DNA from: Lasiosphaeris hirsuta
Lineage: Eukaryota > Ascomycota > Sordariomycetes > Sordariales > Lasiosphaeriaceae
Assembly: GCA_030549175.1 (NCBI GenBank)
Contig: JAUKUA010000006.1
Location: 4,526,001 to 4,590,000 of the forward strand
Length of the DNA: 64,000 nt
Direction of reading: 5' to 3'
Shown here: positions 22,321 to 32,810 of the stretch, one piece after another
How the letters are laid out: each line of letters opens with the position of its first letter
Numbering within the stretch: position 1 is the first letter of the stretch
Notes under the pieces: generated by a model
The model's input: only the letters and a program-made list of their open reading frames with translations
Told to the model about the DNA's origin: nothing
Databases searched by the model: none
Position numbers and translations under genes: made by a program

Positions 22321-25077
22321 ATTGAGGCTGATTAACTACTAACTCAGTAGTCATAAGGGTAGCTTGGCCGGTAGGCTTTTCGACAAAGGTCTTGTGGCTT
22401 CGCGTACGTTACAAGTGCTCGCGTGGGAGGAGGTCGTCAAATTGAAGTAGGTTGGCTGTGAGTCAGATTGAAGGTGGTCTGGCCTATAGAAGAGCTCAAT
22501 TAAGAGGTCTTCATTTTAGTTATTTTATTATTTCAACAGTAGGTCGCCGACTCAGTTAAGAGCCTTCGTACTGTTAACGTTGACGTTGTCGTTATCTTTA
22601 TTACAACGTAGTACAAGCTGGTATTGGTCCAGGAGGCGTCAAATTGACTGATGAGGTCTATTCGATTCGATGGTAGGCACCACTTACTACGGTCCGGAAT
22701 GGCCACTTTTGTACGCATCATTTGGGGTGACCCTTCACTAAATAACTCATATGACATATTATATGGTAGTATAAATAAATTGTAAAGGATGGCCCGTTAG
22801 CAATCAGTCTAACGGGTACACTGCCATTATATAGCAGTGCACCCCCTGTGCTCAATTGAGCGTAGGGACTGCACACAATAGACTACTCTATCTAAGCTAT
22901 TTACATTTTTCCACGACAGATAAGGCCTTTAGGACTATGGAAGATTATTGTCCTAATTAGAAAAATAGGTATAGGCTAACTCCCTTACCCGGTTAATTAA
23001 TCACGTTATATAGTTCCTTAAGTAGTAGGGCATCAAACTATTCCACTTATCCCCAATTTTTTGTACCGGTGTTACACCTAGATATGGGCAGACGGGATAT
23101 ACTAGCACATATCCATAGGATAGTAAACAATGTACTAGTATATAAATTCAACATAGTATACGATATACCAGCCTAAGAATTACACGAATATATATTGTAC
23201 TAGCAAATGATATACCGGTCTGAAATAAACCAGCTCAAACTATACCAATCTATGGCATACTACCCTAAGGTATACCAGTACATACTAAACGGGCCAGAAC
23301 CCCCACAATTCGTTATTTCAAGCTTTCTTTCTTTGACGACGCCTGTATCCACATGCCTGAAACCATCTGGGGGCAGGAATGATCCGTTTTCTCAGCGGGC
23401 CTCATTGTGCCCTGTAATCCTTGAGTCTGGAGTCGATGAGTCTCTCTATAGATCTGCTCTTCCAAATGATCAAAGCCAACGCCGCTTCCTTGCGTCATCT
23501 TAGCCTTGAAGATGTCCCCGTCTACGCTAATCTTTTCGAATGGAAACATCTGGGACCTCCCATGGGGGCGATGGAGTATGACGAGGAGGAGGCCTCGTAT
23601 GTCGACGACATCTGAATTGGAGCATTGCTTTGCCCTTTTGTCTTGGGGTAGGGCGGTTTCCTGTATTATTTAACCACTGTTGAGTTGCAAGAGGATTGGA
23701 AAACCACCCGCGCAGCTCCACCAAGCTGTTTCACGCCACGGCCAATTTACACTTCATTGGGGGCAGCGATATAGGCTTCCTACTCGATGTTGATGTCCAT
23801 AAAGAGCTGTAGGATGGCCTAGTTAGTTTTGTCCGAAAGGGCACTGCTTGGGTTAGGGAAGTCATCCGACCAGAGGACCTGCTAGGTGTAGTAAATGGAT
23901 GGGCTTCAAGTTTGTGTTATCCCGACGAGAGTGAAGAATGTCTAGAGATGTATCATGTATCAGGTATCCAACTAATAACAAGACTTTTTCAGACACCAAT
24001 AACGTAATAGGGTAGATGAGTAGGGTCTAGTTGAAATACTTTGGATTTTTTTTCTCCAAATCGGAGTCGTGAAAATCAGGAACATAGACGTTGGTAATCT
24101 GATGGTAACATCATATGAGAAAAGCCACCAAGATTCAGTTGCAGTGAGCGTCGCCGGATTGGCGAGGGGCGCCTCGAATGGCGCCTATATATTTGAGTAC
24201 GCTACTGTACATCATGACGCGACGAGAACGGACAAGCCAGAGTGGCTCGATTGCTTAGGCTAGATAGAAGAAATGTTCTGCTGCTTCATCAACAACATAA
24301 TTAGAGATTGAAATGAAGGCCTCAGTTCCAGCTAATGTTGATGCGGCGTAGCCTTATCAAAATAGTTTAGGGTGGGCAAAGGTGAGCAAACATACCTTTC
24401 TACACACCTTTTGAGCAAGGATTTAATTCAGTAATATTAACGAGCTTGCCTATCTACACTGTGGTTCATCGCCACTCGCGGCGACTCTGTGCCAACAACC
24501 AAGCAGCGATTCAGGGAGTGCTTAAAGGACCTCTCCCAATCGTCGCAAGATCTAATCCAAAAGCCACCGGCGCCGAGTAGGCAGGATGAGAGCCAAGGCT
24601 GATGCTTGTTATTGGTGCGGAGAGACCTCTCCTACTACTTGCTTGAGCCACCGCATTAGCAAACTCCCCTCTTGCATCGAGACCATCATCTGATCACTTT
24701 AGATCTCCCAATCGCATCATCGTTGTGTGTCGCTGTATTTAGCACTGCCAACGCAGCTAGCATATGTCGAAAAGACATTGCGAAAGTAGCGGTGAGAATT
24801 TGCGGGGTGTCCGATTCCGGGGAGCGGTGCCGGTGCAGGAAGCGGTTAGGGCATTATGTCACGGCTACGGCAAGGATCCTGCCTTTGTTCCCATCACATA
24901 TGTGAACTCAAGGACCTAGGCCGGGGATGGGGTCTATCTTGAGTTCCACTGCCATTTGTGGGTTTGCTTTTGCCTTGACCGCATCTCGAACCATTGCTCG
25001 CGACACCCTTCTGGAACGAATTCGGCGATCTGCATTTGGAGGAGATCTGAACACGGAGGGGTTGGTAAAACACGAAC
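22321..25077. repeat. AT-rich repeat relics with hairpins and degenerate TATACCAG units
   Basis: No intact gene. At 22793-22816 CCCGTTAG and CTAACGGG form an 8-bp inverted repeat, and at 22819-22839 CACTGC and GCAGTG form another, as often seen inside fungal LTRs. From about 23090 to 23295 a degenerate short unit (ATACCAG, ATACTAG and GTACTAG variants every 15-30 bp) recurs about nine times. These look like decayed retroelement or satellite DNA. Confidence 0.4.
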
Positions 25078-27135
25078 ATGCCGCCTACTATAGACAAGAA
25101 ACTTTCGTGAGTCCAGAGATGAATGTCACACCAACCATTACTAATGGCTGTGCAGTTGTATGCGATGTCGATATCGCAAGGTTAGTTAGCTTCGGCAACA
25201 TGACGGAGCATTTCTGATTTCTGCTGCCAGTTAAAATGCTCACGAGTTGAACCATGTTCGAATTGCAGCTCACTGGGAGAGAAGTGCGAATATCGCGAGG
25301 GCGACACCAAGCGGAGACCAGCGTCCCGTATTTATGTATCGTGCTTGGAAAAGCGGATCACGTGGCTTGAATCCCTCCTCATCCGCGTGAAAGAAGCGGA
25401 CCCGTCGGACATGGCTGCTATCTTGTCCGAGGCCAACTTCGATGAGCATCTTAAGCCGCAAGCTGGTAAAAACACGGCAGATCCAGAGCCAAGTTTTGTG
25501 GTTTCTCGACGTCGGTATCTTCAGATTGGGTCTCTTCAGACTGGGTCCGAAGGTTCGTTGCTCTACTACGGGCCAACCAGCATCTATCATCTCTCTGGAG
25601 TCCCGACCAAGGATCATGGTAGCCGTTCTGTTTCCGGCCTCATTGGGTCTGTGAGCCACGATTCGCTTATTACCTCCAATGTAGTCCAGCATTTCGGCAT
25701 CAGCATGCGGGAAGAACTCGTTCAGAAGGCTTTACTAGCCTTCTTCAACTGGCAGTACCCACATTTCATGTTTATCTATCGCGAGGCATTTCTTCGCGAT
25801 CATATCACAAAGGACCAAAGTCGGAAATATTGGTCTGCTCCACTGCTCTTTGCGGTCTGCGCCCTGGGGCTGCTTATGAGGACGGTCCATGATGAACGCG
25901 AAGCCAGTGAGCGATTCTTTGCTGCAGCCGAGAGTCTCTTGCTTGTCTCTGGCTTCGCTCATCCCTGCATCACGACAGTGCAAGCTTTTTTGTGCTTGGC
26001 CTATTACGAGATCGGGCGTGGAAACCTCTCCAAAGGTTGGGGATTTTCAGGTCGGTACCGAGGCATCAAGTGCTTGTTCTCGCCGTCAGCTCACCTAACT
26101 GCTCTCTCAGGAATTGCATTACGGATGGCGCAAGATCTTGGCTTTCAGCGGGACCCTCGTAACTGGCAGTTGGCTGACGAGTCACTCGCTACGCCGGAAG
26201 ACATGGAAATTCGCCGCCGCATCTACTGGGGATGCTACATTTCCGACAAGGTCATCAGTCTCATTTTTGGGAGGCCTGTAGTCTTCCATGATGACGATTC
26301 AGAGGTCGAGCCAATGGAGCAACTGCCGTGAGCTATCGCCGTTTCATTCAAGGGCTTATCCATACGAAACAAACGGTCACGCTATTGCGACTTTGCTGAC
26401 TCCGACCAGGGACTTGCCCCAGATGGCACATTGGCTTTCGGTTGGTCCCGCATCTCATGGAAACGGAATCGGCAACACAAGCCTGTTGATTCCGTCCTTC
26501 AGGGCGCAGATTGGCCTCGCAAGGATCATTCAACGCATGTTGGCACAACTCTATGCCGCCAAACAAAATCCGGAAGGGTTCCGTCGCGAGGCTTGCATCA
26601 ATGTTCTGAATCTCGAGCTTTCCAGGTGGGAGAGCGCACTTGATGAATCACTCAAGTGGAGCAAATGGCAGCCAAGTTCTACTCCCTTGGTTCCCAATGT
26701 CGCAGCGCTACAGTAAGTCGAATTGCCGCTTCCCTTCTTTTTTCATCAACTTTTGGTCACTGCGACATGTTCGGCACGATAAAAGCTCACGGATCAAGTG
26801 TGATTTTTCATAGTCTACGGATCGTTTTGAACCTCGAGACGGTCGATATGGCTGCATCACCATCAGATAGAAACAGCTCTAAAGCCGTTTGTCGGTCATC
26901 GGCTGAAGATATCATCGCGATTTTGCGAAAATATCAGAGCCAGCACGGCCTCCGGTATGCCCCACTCACATTTGTCTATGGTGCAGCACGGGCTGCGCAG
27001 GTTGTAGGTCTGTTCGGCATCCCCAAGGAGTGGAGCTACCTTCTCCAAGTCTTGGATGCATGTTCTCAAGCCTGGACTCTGGCTCGAGATGTCAAGGGAA
27101 AACTGCTTGGCTGGTACAGCAGCAATATGCATTGA
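25078..27135 (+). CDS. Zn(II)2Cys6 transcription factor with fungal-specific regulatory domain
   Basis: Six exons (25078-25106, 25156-25180, 25231-26050, 26111-26327, 26410-26712, 26814-27135) give 571 residues. Two tiny first exons are forced by the zinc cluster: splicing yields LSCMRCRYRKLKC and then EPCSNC...KC, with cysteines at 11, 14, 21, 27, 30 and 37 in the exact C-x2-C-x6-C-x5-C-x2-C-x6-C order. Branch sites (TTACTAAT, TTGCTGAC) support the splicing. A linker with a LEKRITWLESLL dimerisation helix follows. The regulatory domain starts near 150 with FFNWQYPHFMFIYREAFL and continues through RRRIYWGCYISDK. It should be a nuclear regulator binding CGG-type sites. The exon 5/6 junction is the least certain. 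It converges on the class V PLP enzyme 250 bp away and is the natural candidate regulator of the 25-45 kb block. Confidence 0.9.
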
Positions 27136-27384
27136 AGGCCGGAAAATTTGATTTCGTTATGGGTAGCGATGCCGCATTTCCCTTGCAATAAAGTTCACCA
27201 ATAGAGAATTTACTCACTGTGACGGTTTGAAGGTCTGGTCATCACGCAGACTTGTCGAGGCATCCAAGCAAGAGAAAGTTGAGGACTGGTGAAAGTATGG
27301 GCCTGGAAACACGCGAATCATTGCTGTCAAACTATAACTGCCCATCTTCTTGATTAACTCATTTATAGTAACTCAGCACAGCAC

Positions 27385-28605
27385 CTAGCAGCACAAAGGG
27401 AGACCCTCGGCCACACCTGCACCCACCACATCGGCCAGTCTCCGGATATCGGCCTCGTTATTGTAAAACCCCAACGACACCCGCACACCCAGTCGGTAGT
27501 GGCTAACATATACGCCATGGCTTCGCAGAAACGGGGCCCATCCGGGATCCAGCAGGTTGAGAATGTACAAGTGTGGTGCATGGTTCTCGCGCTCCGACGG
27601 GCCTATTATGCCAACTCCAAGCTTTCGGCACGCTTCCTGCAACGCATCCCCGAGGCTGTACAAGTGCTCTTCAAGGTCTGACGGCCCCAACGAGTCCAGA
27701 TAGAAGGTCAGAAACGCTTTGGCAGCTGCGGCACCGACGAGGCTGAGATTCAGGTGATCGAACCTCCGGGAATCCGGATGGAAGGTGACTGGACCTTTCG
27801 GAACCAGCAAATCCGCGCGAGCGTTGCTTACTGCGCCGTAGCCCACAATGGGAGGAACGGGGTTGATCTCCTTCAAGACGTCCGGGTCGACATACATGCA
27901 GGCAATGCCCGTAGGACAGTTGAGGCCTTTGTGAAGACTGAACCCGGCGGCCGAGATGCCCAAGGCTTTTGCGTCCACAGGAGCGAAGCCAACTTGCTGC
28001 GTGAGGTCGGCCAAGACGTGGATCCCCCTGGGTCGAAAGGCACTGCATATACCAGCCACGTCGTTTTTTTGCCCGCTGTGAAACATGATGGAGCTAAGAC
28101 CAATCGCTCTCGTTCTTTCATCCACATATGGCTCAAAAGTGGCCGCGTTGGCGGCGGTAACCTTGCCCGTGCTCCGCTCCTCGGCTGTCGTGAGGACTTG
28201 GCGCACTTCGAGTCCAGCGCTCTGCAGTGCCATCCACCCATAAGCATGATTGGGGTGCTCGCTGTCCAGAATGACAACGTTGTCGCCCGGCTGAAACTGC
28301 AGAGAGCGTATGAAGTTGCCCAATGCTTCGGTCGTGTCTCGGGTGAATGCGATGCATGACAGCTCGGTGTTGATATACCTAGCTACGAGAGCCCTGACGT
28401 CCTCGACTGCAGCTTGCCATGATGGTTTTGGGTCGGGATCGTGTAGGGATTCATGGGAAAACCTGGCCAGAGCTTCGTGGACGATCAGGTTCGAAGGCGG
28501 CGCATAAGACGAGTTGAGATAGACAACATCGTCGCGGGAGAGCAATGGTACGAGATGTCGATAACCGGCGAATTTCGCAGCAAGGCTCGAAACATGGGAC
28601 TCCAT
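27385..28605 (-). CDS. PLP-dependent class V aminotransferase/desulfurase-like enzyme
   Basis: Single exon, 406 residues, the usual length. The class V fold is clear: a substrate-loop start (VYLNSSYAPPSN), FTRDTTEALGNFIRSL (cofactor phosphate contact), SEHPNHAYGW (histidine stacking on PLP), ADLTQQVG (aspartate to the pyridine nitrogen), and FSLHKGLNCPTG with the Schiff-base lysine. Family members include cysteine desulfurases, isopenicillin-N-epimerase-like enzymes and kynureninase-like or cluster aminotransferases, so the reaction is an amino-acid transformation that cannot be fixed from sequence alone. No targeting peptide is seen, suggesting the cytosol. A TATA-like element lies about 100 bp upstream. 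It ends tail-to-tail with the Zn2Cys6 regulator. Confidence 0.9.
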   Translation of the reverse strand: MESHVSSLAAKFAGYRHLVPLLSRDDVVYLNSSYAPPSNLIVHEALARFSHESLHDPDPKPSWQAAVEDVRALVARYINTELSCIAFTRDTTEALGNFIRSLQFQPGDNVVILDSEHPNHAYGWMALQSAGLEVRQVLTTAEERSTGKVTAANAATFEPYVDERTRAIGLSSIMFHSGQKNDVAGICSAFRPRGIHVLADLTQQVGFAPVDAKALGISAAGFSLHKGLNCPTGIACMYVDPDVLKEINPVPPIVGYGAVSNARADLLVPKGPVTFHPDSRRFDHLNLSLVGAAAAKAFLTFYLDSLGPSDLEEHLYSLGDALQEACRKLGVGIIGPSERENHAPHLYILNLLDPGWAPFLRSHGVYVSHYRLGVRVSLGFYNNEADIRRLADVVGAGVAEGLPLCC

Positions 28606-28703
28606 TTGTTATGCGGCTGGTAGATTGCAGATGAAGGGCGCATCCGTGGCAGCAGGAACGGGAGCTGTAAGGGATGATATATGAGAACCGATGAACAAGA
28701 CGT

Positions 28704-28712
28704 CTTATATAT
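28704..28712 (-). promoter_or_regulatory. TATA-like element of the class V PLP enzyme gene
   Basis: The minus strand reads ATATATAAG about 100 bp upstream of the ATG at 28605. The rest of the 28606-29328 interval shows no gene. Confidence 0.35.
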
Positions 28713-29328
28713 CCCATCGACGAATAATAACGCCGTAAAGCGAAAAGGCTAGATTTGGCCGTAGCGCGCACTAGCGTTTGACGCGGACTTGGACCTCCAT
28801 TGTCCCGCTGCAGCACCATCTTTCCCTCCCCACCCCGCCGATTGTCGCATGCGCCGAACTGACGGTCCTGCATTGTCTGCTTTCGTGGCACGACATGCAG
28901 ATCACCTCTCCCATGGAGCATCCGAAGACCCATCTCTCCAAGCATATAGCAGAGGCAGAAGGGTTGTCGGATAAGGGACTCCGCTTAACGCCCGGAACCA
29001 GAATCACTGCTCCCGGTGGAGGCATCCGCCGTATTTCGGGCGGACTGGCAGTTCAAATCCAATCACATCCATTATTTATTCTTGACAACCCAATCGGTGA
29101 GGAATAAATAACCACCTTGGTTCTAATCCAGGATAGGAGGGTTAGATTGATTGGTCAGCCTGTCCTTGCTAAGGGGGGCCGGCTTTTTTGGTTCCTTTCT
29201 GGTCACGTGCTAGACAGATGATTTGAGTAGCAAAAAGAAGGGAAAAATGCGCTCTGGTGCATCCCATTGCAAAAAACATGCATCACGCCCCCCTTCCCTG
29301 CACCTGGGTCGGTGCGCCCTTCTTCACA

Positions 29329-29351
29329 CCCCCCCCCCCCCCCCCCCCCCC
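29329..29351. repeat. 23-nt poly-C tract in the leader of the JmjC+SET gene
   Basis: An uninterrupted run of about 23 C lies 20 bp upstream of the preferred start codon. An out-of-frame ATG at 29353 directly after the tract opens a short upstream frame that overlaps the main start. The exact length in the source genome may be unreliable, as homopolymers are error-prone. Confidence 0.9.
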
Positions 29352-29371
29352 AATGGCCGAGCAACACGGAG

Positions 29372-32362
29372 ATGGCGGGTCGGGTAGTAGACGGTCTCTT
29401 TGAATCCTTTCGTGAAGAATTCAAATCGGAACTGGCAACGTTCCAAACAAGGGTGGTTGCCTTGCTGGTGAGGGGCTCTATCCCTAGCGCGCAGCCCGAC
29501 GGCCCCAGCGCGGCGCCAAGCAGATCGGGGAATGCCAAGGCTCTTGAGCAGGCGCTCGACAGTATTTTTTCAGGTTTTGAGGTCCAAGTTAACAGTCACC
29601 TCGGTGATTTTCGTGCCCGCCTAGCAGAAGCAAATGACCGCGCATCTGGGAACCGGCCCACGGCCGAGTCTGCCGAAGCGACACCTGTTGTGCGGGGCAG
29701 TTTGCCCCACGGCCAAGATCGCTCTCCCCCATGTGATGATATCACTGGGACTACCAGCTCAGACACCTCCAGCTCGGGCACCTCCAGCTCGGGCGCCTCC
29801 AGCTCAACGCTGACGGCACCATGCGCCCCCCAAACCTCGCCTCTCGTGGCATATGGCGGCTCCGGCAGCGGATTCCGGGCCCCCGATGCCCTTCTCGTTC
29901 ACGGCGGCATCAGGTATCGGTGGGCAGCGGCCGGGCCCGGCCATCTCAAAGTCTTGGTGTTGATGCCAACTGCGGAGCAGTTCGATGATCTGAGCGACGG
30001 GGCCAAAGCAGGAAAGCCCCATATCATTGCATGCGCAGATGCTCTGGGCGCACGAGAAGCCGGCGCGTTCGTCATTGAGACACCAGAGAGGGCGCGACTG
30101 CCTCTCCCCGAGCAATATCTCGGCCCGCGGGAATGCACAAGGTACGTGCCTAAGGATCTAGGGTGTGGATTTTGGAGGATGCAGACGTCTAAGAAAAAGG
30201 CGGCATTTGGCCCGTTGCCTCGTGGCGCCTCCCTATCCGTCGAGGAAGCCGAAGCGGGCATGAAGCATCTGCTCCAAAGGACGTGGGAGCATGGCAATGT
30301 CCATTACGAAACCGACATTCCCGCCTGTACAGAAGAAGAGCGGAGAGCGGCCGGTCTGCCCTCCAAGAGCCATGTCGCCAAGATCCGCGGTAACCAGCTA
30401 GAGAAGACGGCCTACGCTATTGATGGGATTCACACGCCAACGGCGTACCGGGGAACTCCTTTTGCACCTTTTCAGTGGCACGTTGAGAATTTCTGGTTAA
30501 TGTCGGTAAATGTGCTCCACAGTGGGGAGAAGATCTGGTATTGGTCCGAGCCTTCGTCTCTGGCCGCCATCGATGCCGTGTTCCAGGAGCGTCCTCTGCT
30601 GGGCAAGCCGAGCCACGATGATTATCTGGGGCACGAGGCACTCTTTGGGGGGACCGACCACCTGAGACAGCAGGGGATAGCCATACGATGCTTCAAGCAA
30701 AAAGAGGGGCAGGTGATGGTTACCTACCCTCGTGTCCTGCATTCCGGGTTTAGCGTGACGGACACCCTGGCCGAGGCGATCAACTACGCCGACGAGACAT
30801 GGGACACCACAGGGTATAGGCCCTGCACCGAGAAGTGTTACAGGGATGGGAGACGGCCGATTACGTTTGATCATATGCGACTCCCTGGCCCCGCCGAGGT
30901 GCAGGTGCAGCAGAAGCTGCAGGGCGACACGGTGGACGAGGCGGGGAGAGGCGGCCTGCGATGGAAGCGGTGGCCAGAGAGGAGGGCCAAGCTCACCACC
31001 CCCGAGAAGAGAAAAGCAGAACGCTCGCTGGCTACGGTAACCAATGCGAGACGAAAGAGGACAAGAATCGAAACGGCAGCCATTGCGGAGCTGAGAAAGA
31101 TGGAGACGGAGATAAAAAGAGCCGACGAGCTGTGTCGCATCCCTTCGTTTGACGAGAATGACCCCCCGAGCCAGGAAGTCTTCAAGCTGGCGGCCGCAGT
31201 CCACAGCAGGCATGCCGTCAGGCAGTTTTGCTCCATTGTTCGCACATACAGGGAGCCAAACATGAGCAGGTTGCCGGTCAGCGCCGGTGGAGATCTCTTC
31301 GCCCGCGCCACAAGACGGCTCGCAAACATCAGCAGCGCAAGAAAAGAGAAGCTCATCGTCCGGCTCAACGAGTTCTATCTTGCCGAAGACATCGATAATT
31401 CGAGAAACGGCGGGCTTCGGGCTGACCCCGACTTCACCAGGAGGGTTCGGGAAGATGCCAGATGGGACCAGCACACATACGACAGGCACGTCAAAAACGG
31501 CCGCAAGTGGAGGAATATCTGCAAGCGGAGCGGGAACGGTGCTGGCCTTTTGTGCTTCCTGTTCCTCAAACAACAAGATGACTTCTTCAAGATCTCCCCC
31601 AGCGCCTTCCGAGACATGACGGACAGTGCCATTCGGGTCTTCAGCCAACTTCTCGATTCTGATTACATCCGGTCTCTTTGTGAGGTTGGGGACGCCCTCC
31701 TTCGCTCTCTTGGTGGGGAGCATCATGTGGTGTTTAGGTGGGAAACTACGGGTGTTGCTCTGGACCAACTCGCGGAGGCGGAGATGCTCGAGCTCATGCA
31801 ACCTTTGAGGTCAACGGCAGAGAACATATACGACCCCGACAGGTACCCGCAATGGCCCCGGCCACCTGCATGGCTAGAAACGTGGCCGTGGCCCGCTAAT
31901 CCAACAAGAATACCCGATTCGGAACGGCAATGCGACTTCTGCAGGAAGCCGGGCTGTAGCTGCATAAATCGGTTGTTGTATCCAAAGCCCAGACCCACGC
32001 CCCAAATCAAGAGCTTCCCAGAGGGGCGACTGGGTCTCCAGGCTGTTGCGAGCGAACCCGGGCAAATCGCGTACAGGGTGGGTGACCCGATTGGTTGCTT
32101 ATACGGCGAAATCGCCCCTCTTGGTGCTTACGACAATGAGCAGACCATTGAGTTCGTGAAGCCCCGTCACACGGAAGAGAATGCTGTCTGCCGAATTCGC
32201 CGCGGTGATGTAGGAAACCTTTTCTGGTTTTTAAACCACTCCCACAAACCGCTGGCACGTTTCTTACAGACAAGAGTGTCTGGCAGATGGGTAATGGAAA
32301 TCAGAGCGTTCCAAGATATATACGATGGGTCGGAAATCAATATCGACTGGGCGAAACCCTGA
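29372..32362 (+). CDS. JmjC (KDM4-like) and SET domain protein in one chain
   Basis: Uninterrupted frame; starting at the ATG at 29372 it gives 996 residues. A start at 29267 would translate the poly-C tract and is less likely. In order: a Ser-rich linker; a degenerate JmjN-like segment (VLMPTAEQFDDL); the JmjC core (about 340-475) with FQWHVENFWLMSVNVLHSG and YPRVLHSGF; a basic, helical middle (about 520-850); a cysteine group CDFCRKPGCSC (about 853-863); and a C-terminal SET domain with IGCLYGEIAP, FLNHSHKP and GSEINIDW at the very end. The Fe(II) triad is His370, Glu372, His457; the spacing, and Asn380 and Lys387, match KDM4 enzymes (H-x-E...H about 86 apart). The SET part keeps NHS but ends DW where DY is usual. 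This predicts a nuclear histone-lysine demethylase-like module joined to a methyltransferase-like module. Confidence 0.85.
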   Translation: MAGRVVDGLFESFREEFKSELATFQTRVVALLVRGSIPSAQPDGPSAAPSRSGNAKALEQALDSIFSGFEVQVNSHLGDFRARLAEANDRASGNRPTAESAEATPVVRGSLPHGQDRSPPCDDITGTTSSDTSSSGTSSSGASSSTLTAPCAPQTSPLVAYGGSGSGFRAPDALLVHGGIRYRWAAAGPGHLKVLVLMPTAEQFDDLSDGAKAGKPHIIACADALGAREAGAFVIETPERARLPLPEQYLGPRECTRYVPKDLGCGFWRMQTSKKKAAFGPLPRGASLSVEEAEAGMKHLLQRTWEHGNVHYETDIPACTEEERRAAGLPSKSHVAKIRGNQLEKTAYAIDGIHTPTAYRGTPFAPFQWHVENFWLMSVNVLHSGEKIWYWSEPSSLAAIDAVFQERPLLGKPSHDDYLGHEALFGGTDHLRQQGIAIRCFKQKEGQVMVTYPRVLHSGFSVTDTLAEAINYADETWDTTGYRPCTEKCYRDGRRPITFDHMRLPGPAEVQVQQKLQGDTVDEAGRGGLRWKRWPERRAKLTTPEKRKAERSLATVTNARRKRTRIETAAIAELRKMETEIKRADELCRIPSFDENDPPSQEVFKLAAAVHSRHAVRQFCSIVRTYREPNMSRLPVSAGGDLFARATRRLANISSARKEKLIVRLNEFYLAEDIDNSRNGGLRADPDFTRRVREDARWDQHTYDRHVKNGRKWRNICKRSGNGAGLLCFLFLKQQDDFFKISPSAFRDMTDSAIRVFSQLLDSDYIRSLCEVGDALLRSLGGEHHVVFRWETTGVALDQLAEAEMLELMQPLRSTAENIYDPDRYPQWPRPPAWLETWPWPANPTRIPDSERQCDFCRKPGCSCINRLLYPKPRPTPQIKSFPEGRLGLQAVASEPGQIAYRVGDPIGCLYGEIAPLGAYDNEQTIEFVKPRHTEENAVCRIRRGDVGNLFWFLNHSHKPLARFLQTRVSGRWVMEIRAFQDIYDGSEINIDWAKP

Positions 32363-32810
32363 AAATGTGTCAAAGGAGTGGAAGAGAGGGTGCACGGGTC
32401 ACAATAGGTCTTTTGCCCGTTGTGGCCAGTGCGTCCCCGTCATGTGACGATTGAGGCTCTCAAGACGATGTGGGCAATGACAAATTGATGGAGGGGAAAC
32501 TTGGCGGGGGGGGGCAGCAGCCGGCCTGCGGATGGATGTGGTCGCGGGGCGGTGCACGTGATGTCAAGAAAGGCCGAGCCTCTAACTGACCTTGCTGACT
32601 GGGGCTGATGCTTAGTCATCCTCAGATGATCACGAGCACTCGATCAAAGTGGGGCAGTCCCCAAAAGCTCATTTCACGCCTAGAACTTTTTCTCTCTGGC
32701 AACATCGAGCTACGACAAGGTAACCGAACATTATCAGCTCGCTTATTCATCAATTTTGGCTTATTCAGCTCCTTCATCTTCTTGCGACGAACTTGTCCCC
32801 TTGCGCGGCA
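32363..32810. other. intergenic/promoter of the first LAT transporter
   Basis: No gene. A G run (about 32506-32514) is the only notable sequence. Confidence 0.4.

Noticed and set aside
24927..25217. 96-codon frame covering the start of the Zn2Cys6 gene
   Set aside because: It gives CAVVCDVDIA, not a zinc cluster; the spliced model in another frame restores all six cysteines.
29000..29070. GTTCAAATCC sequence considered as a tRNA T-loop
   Set aside because: No matching acceptor, D or anticodon stems could be drawn around it.
30497..31801. 434-codon minus-strand frame
   Set aside because: It is antisense to the JmjC+SET gene and has no family features; it results from GC-rich codon use.
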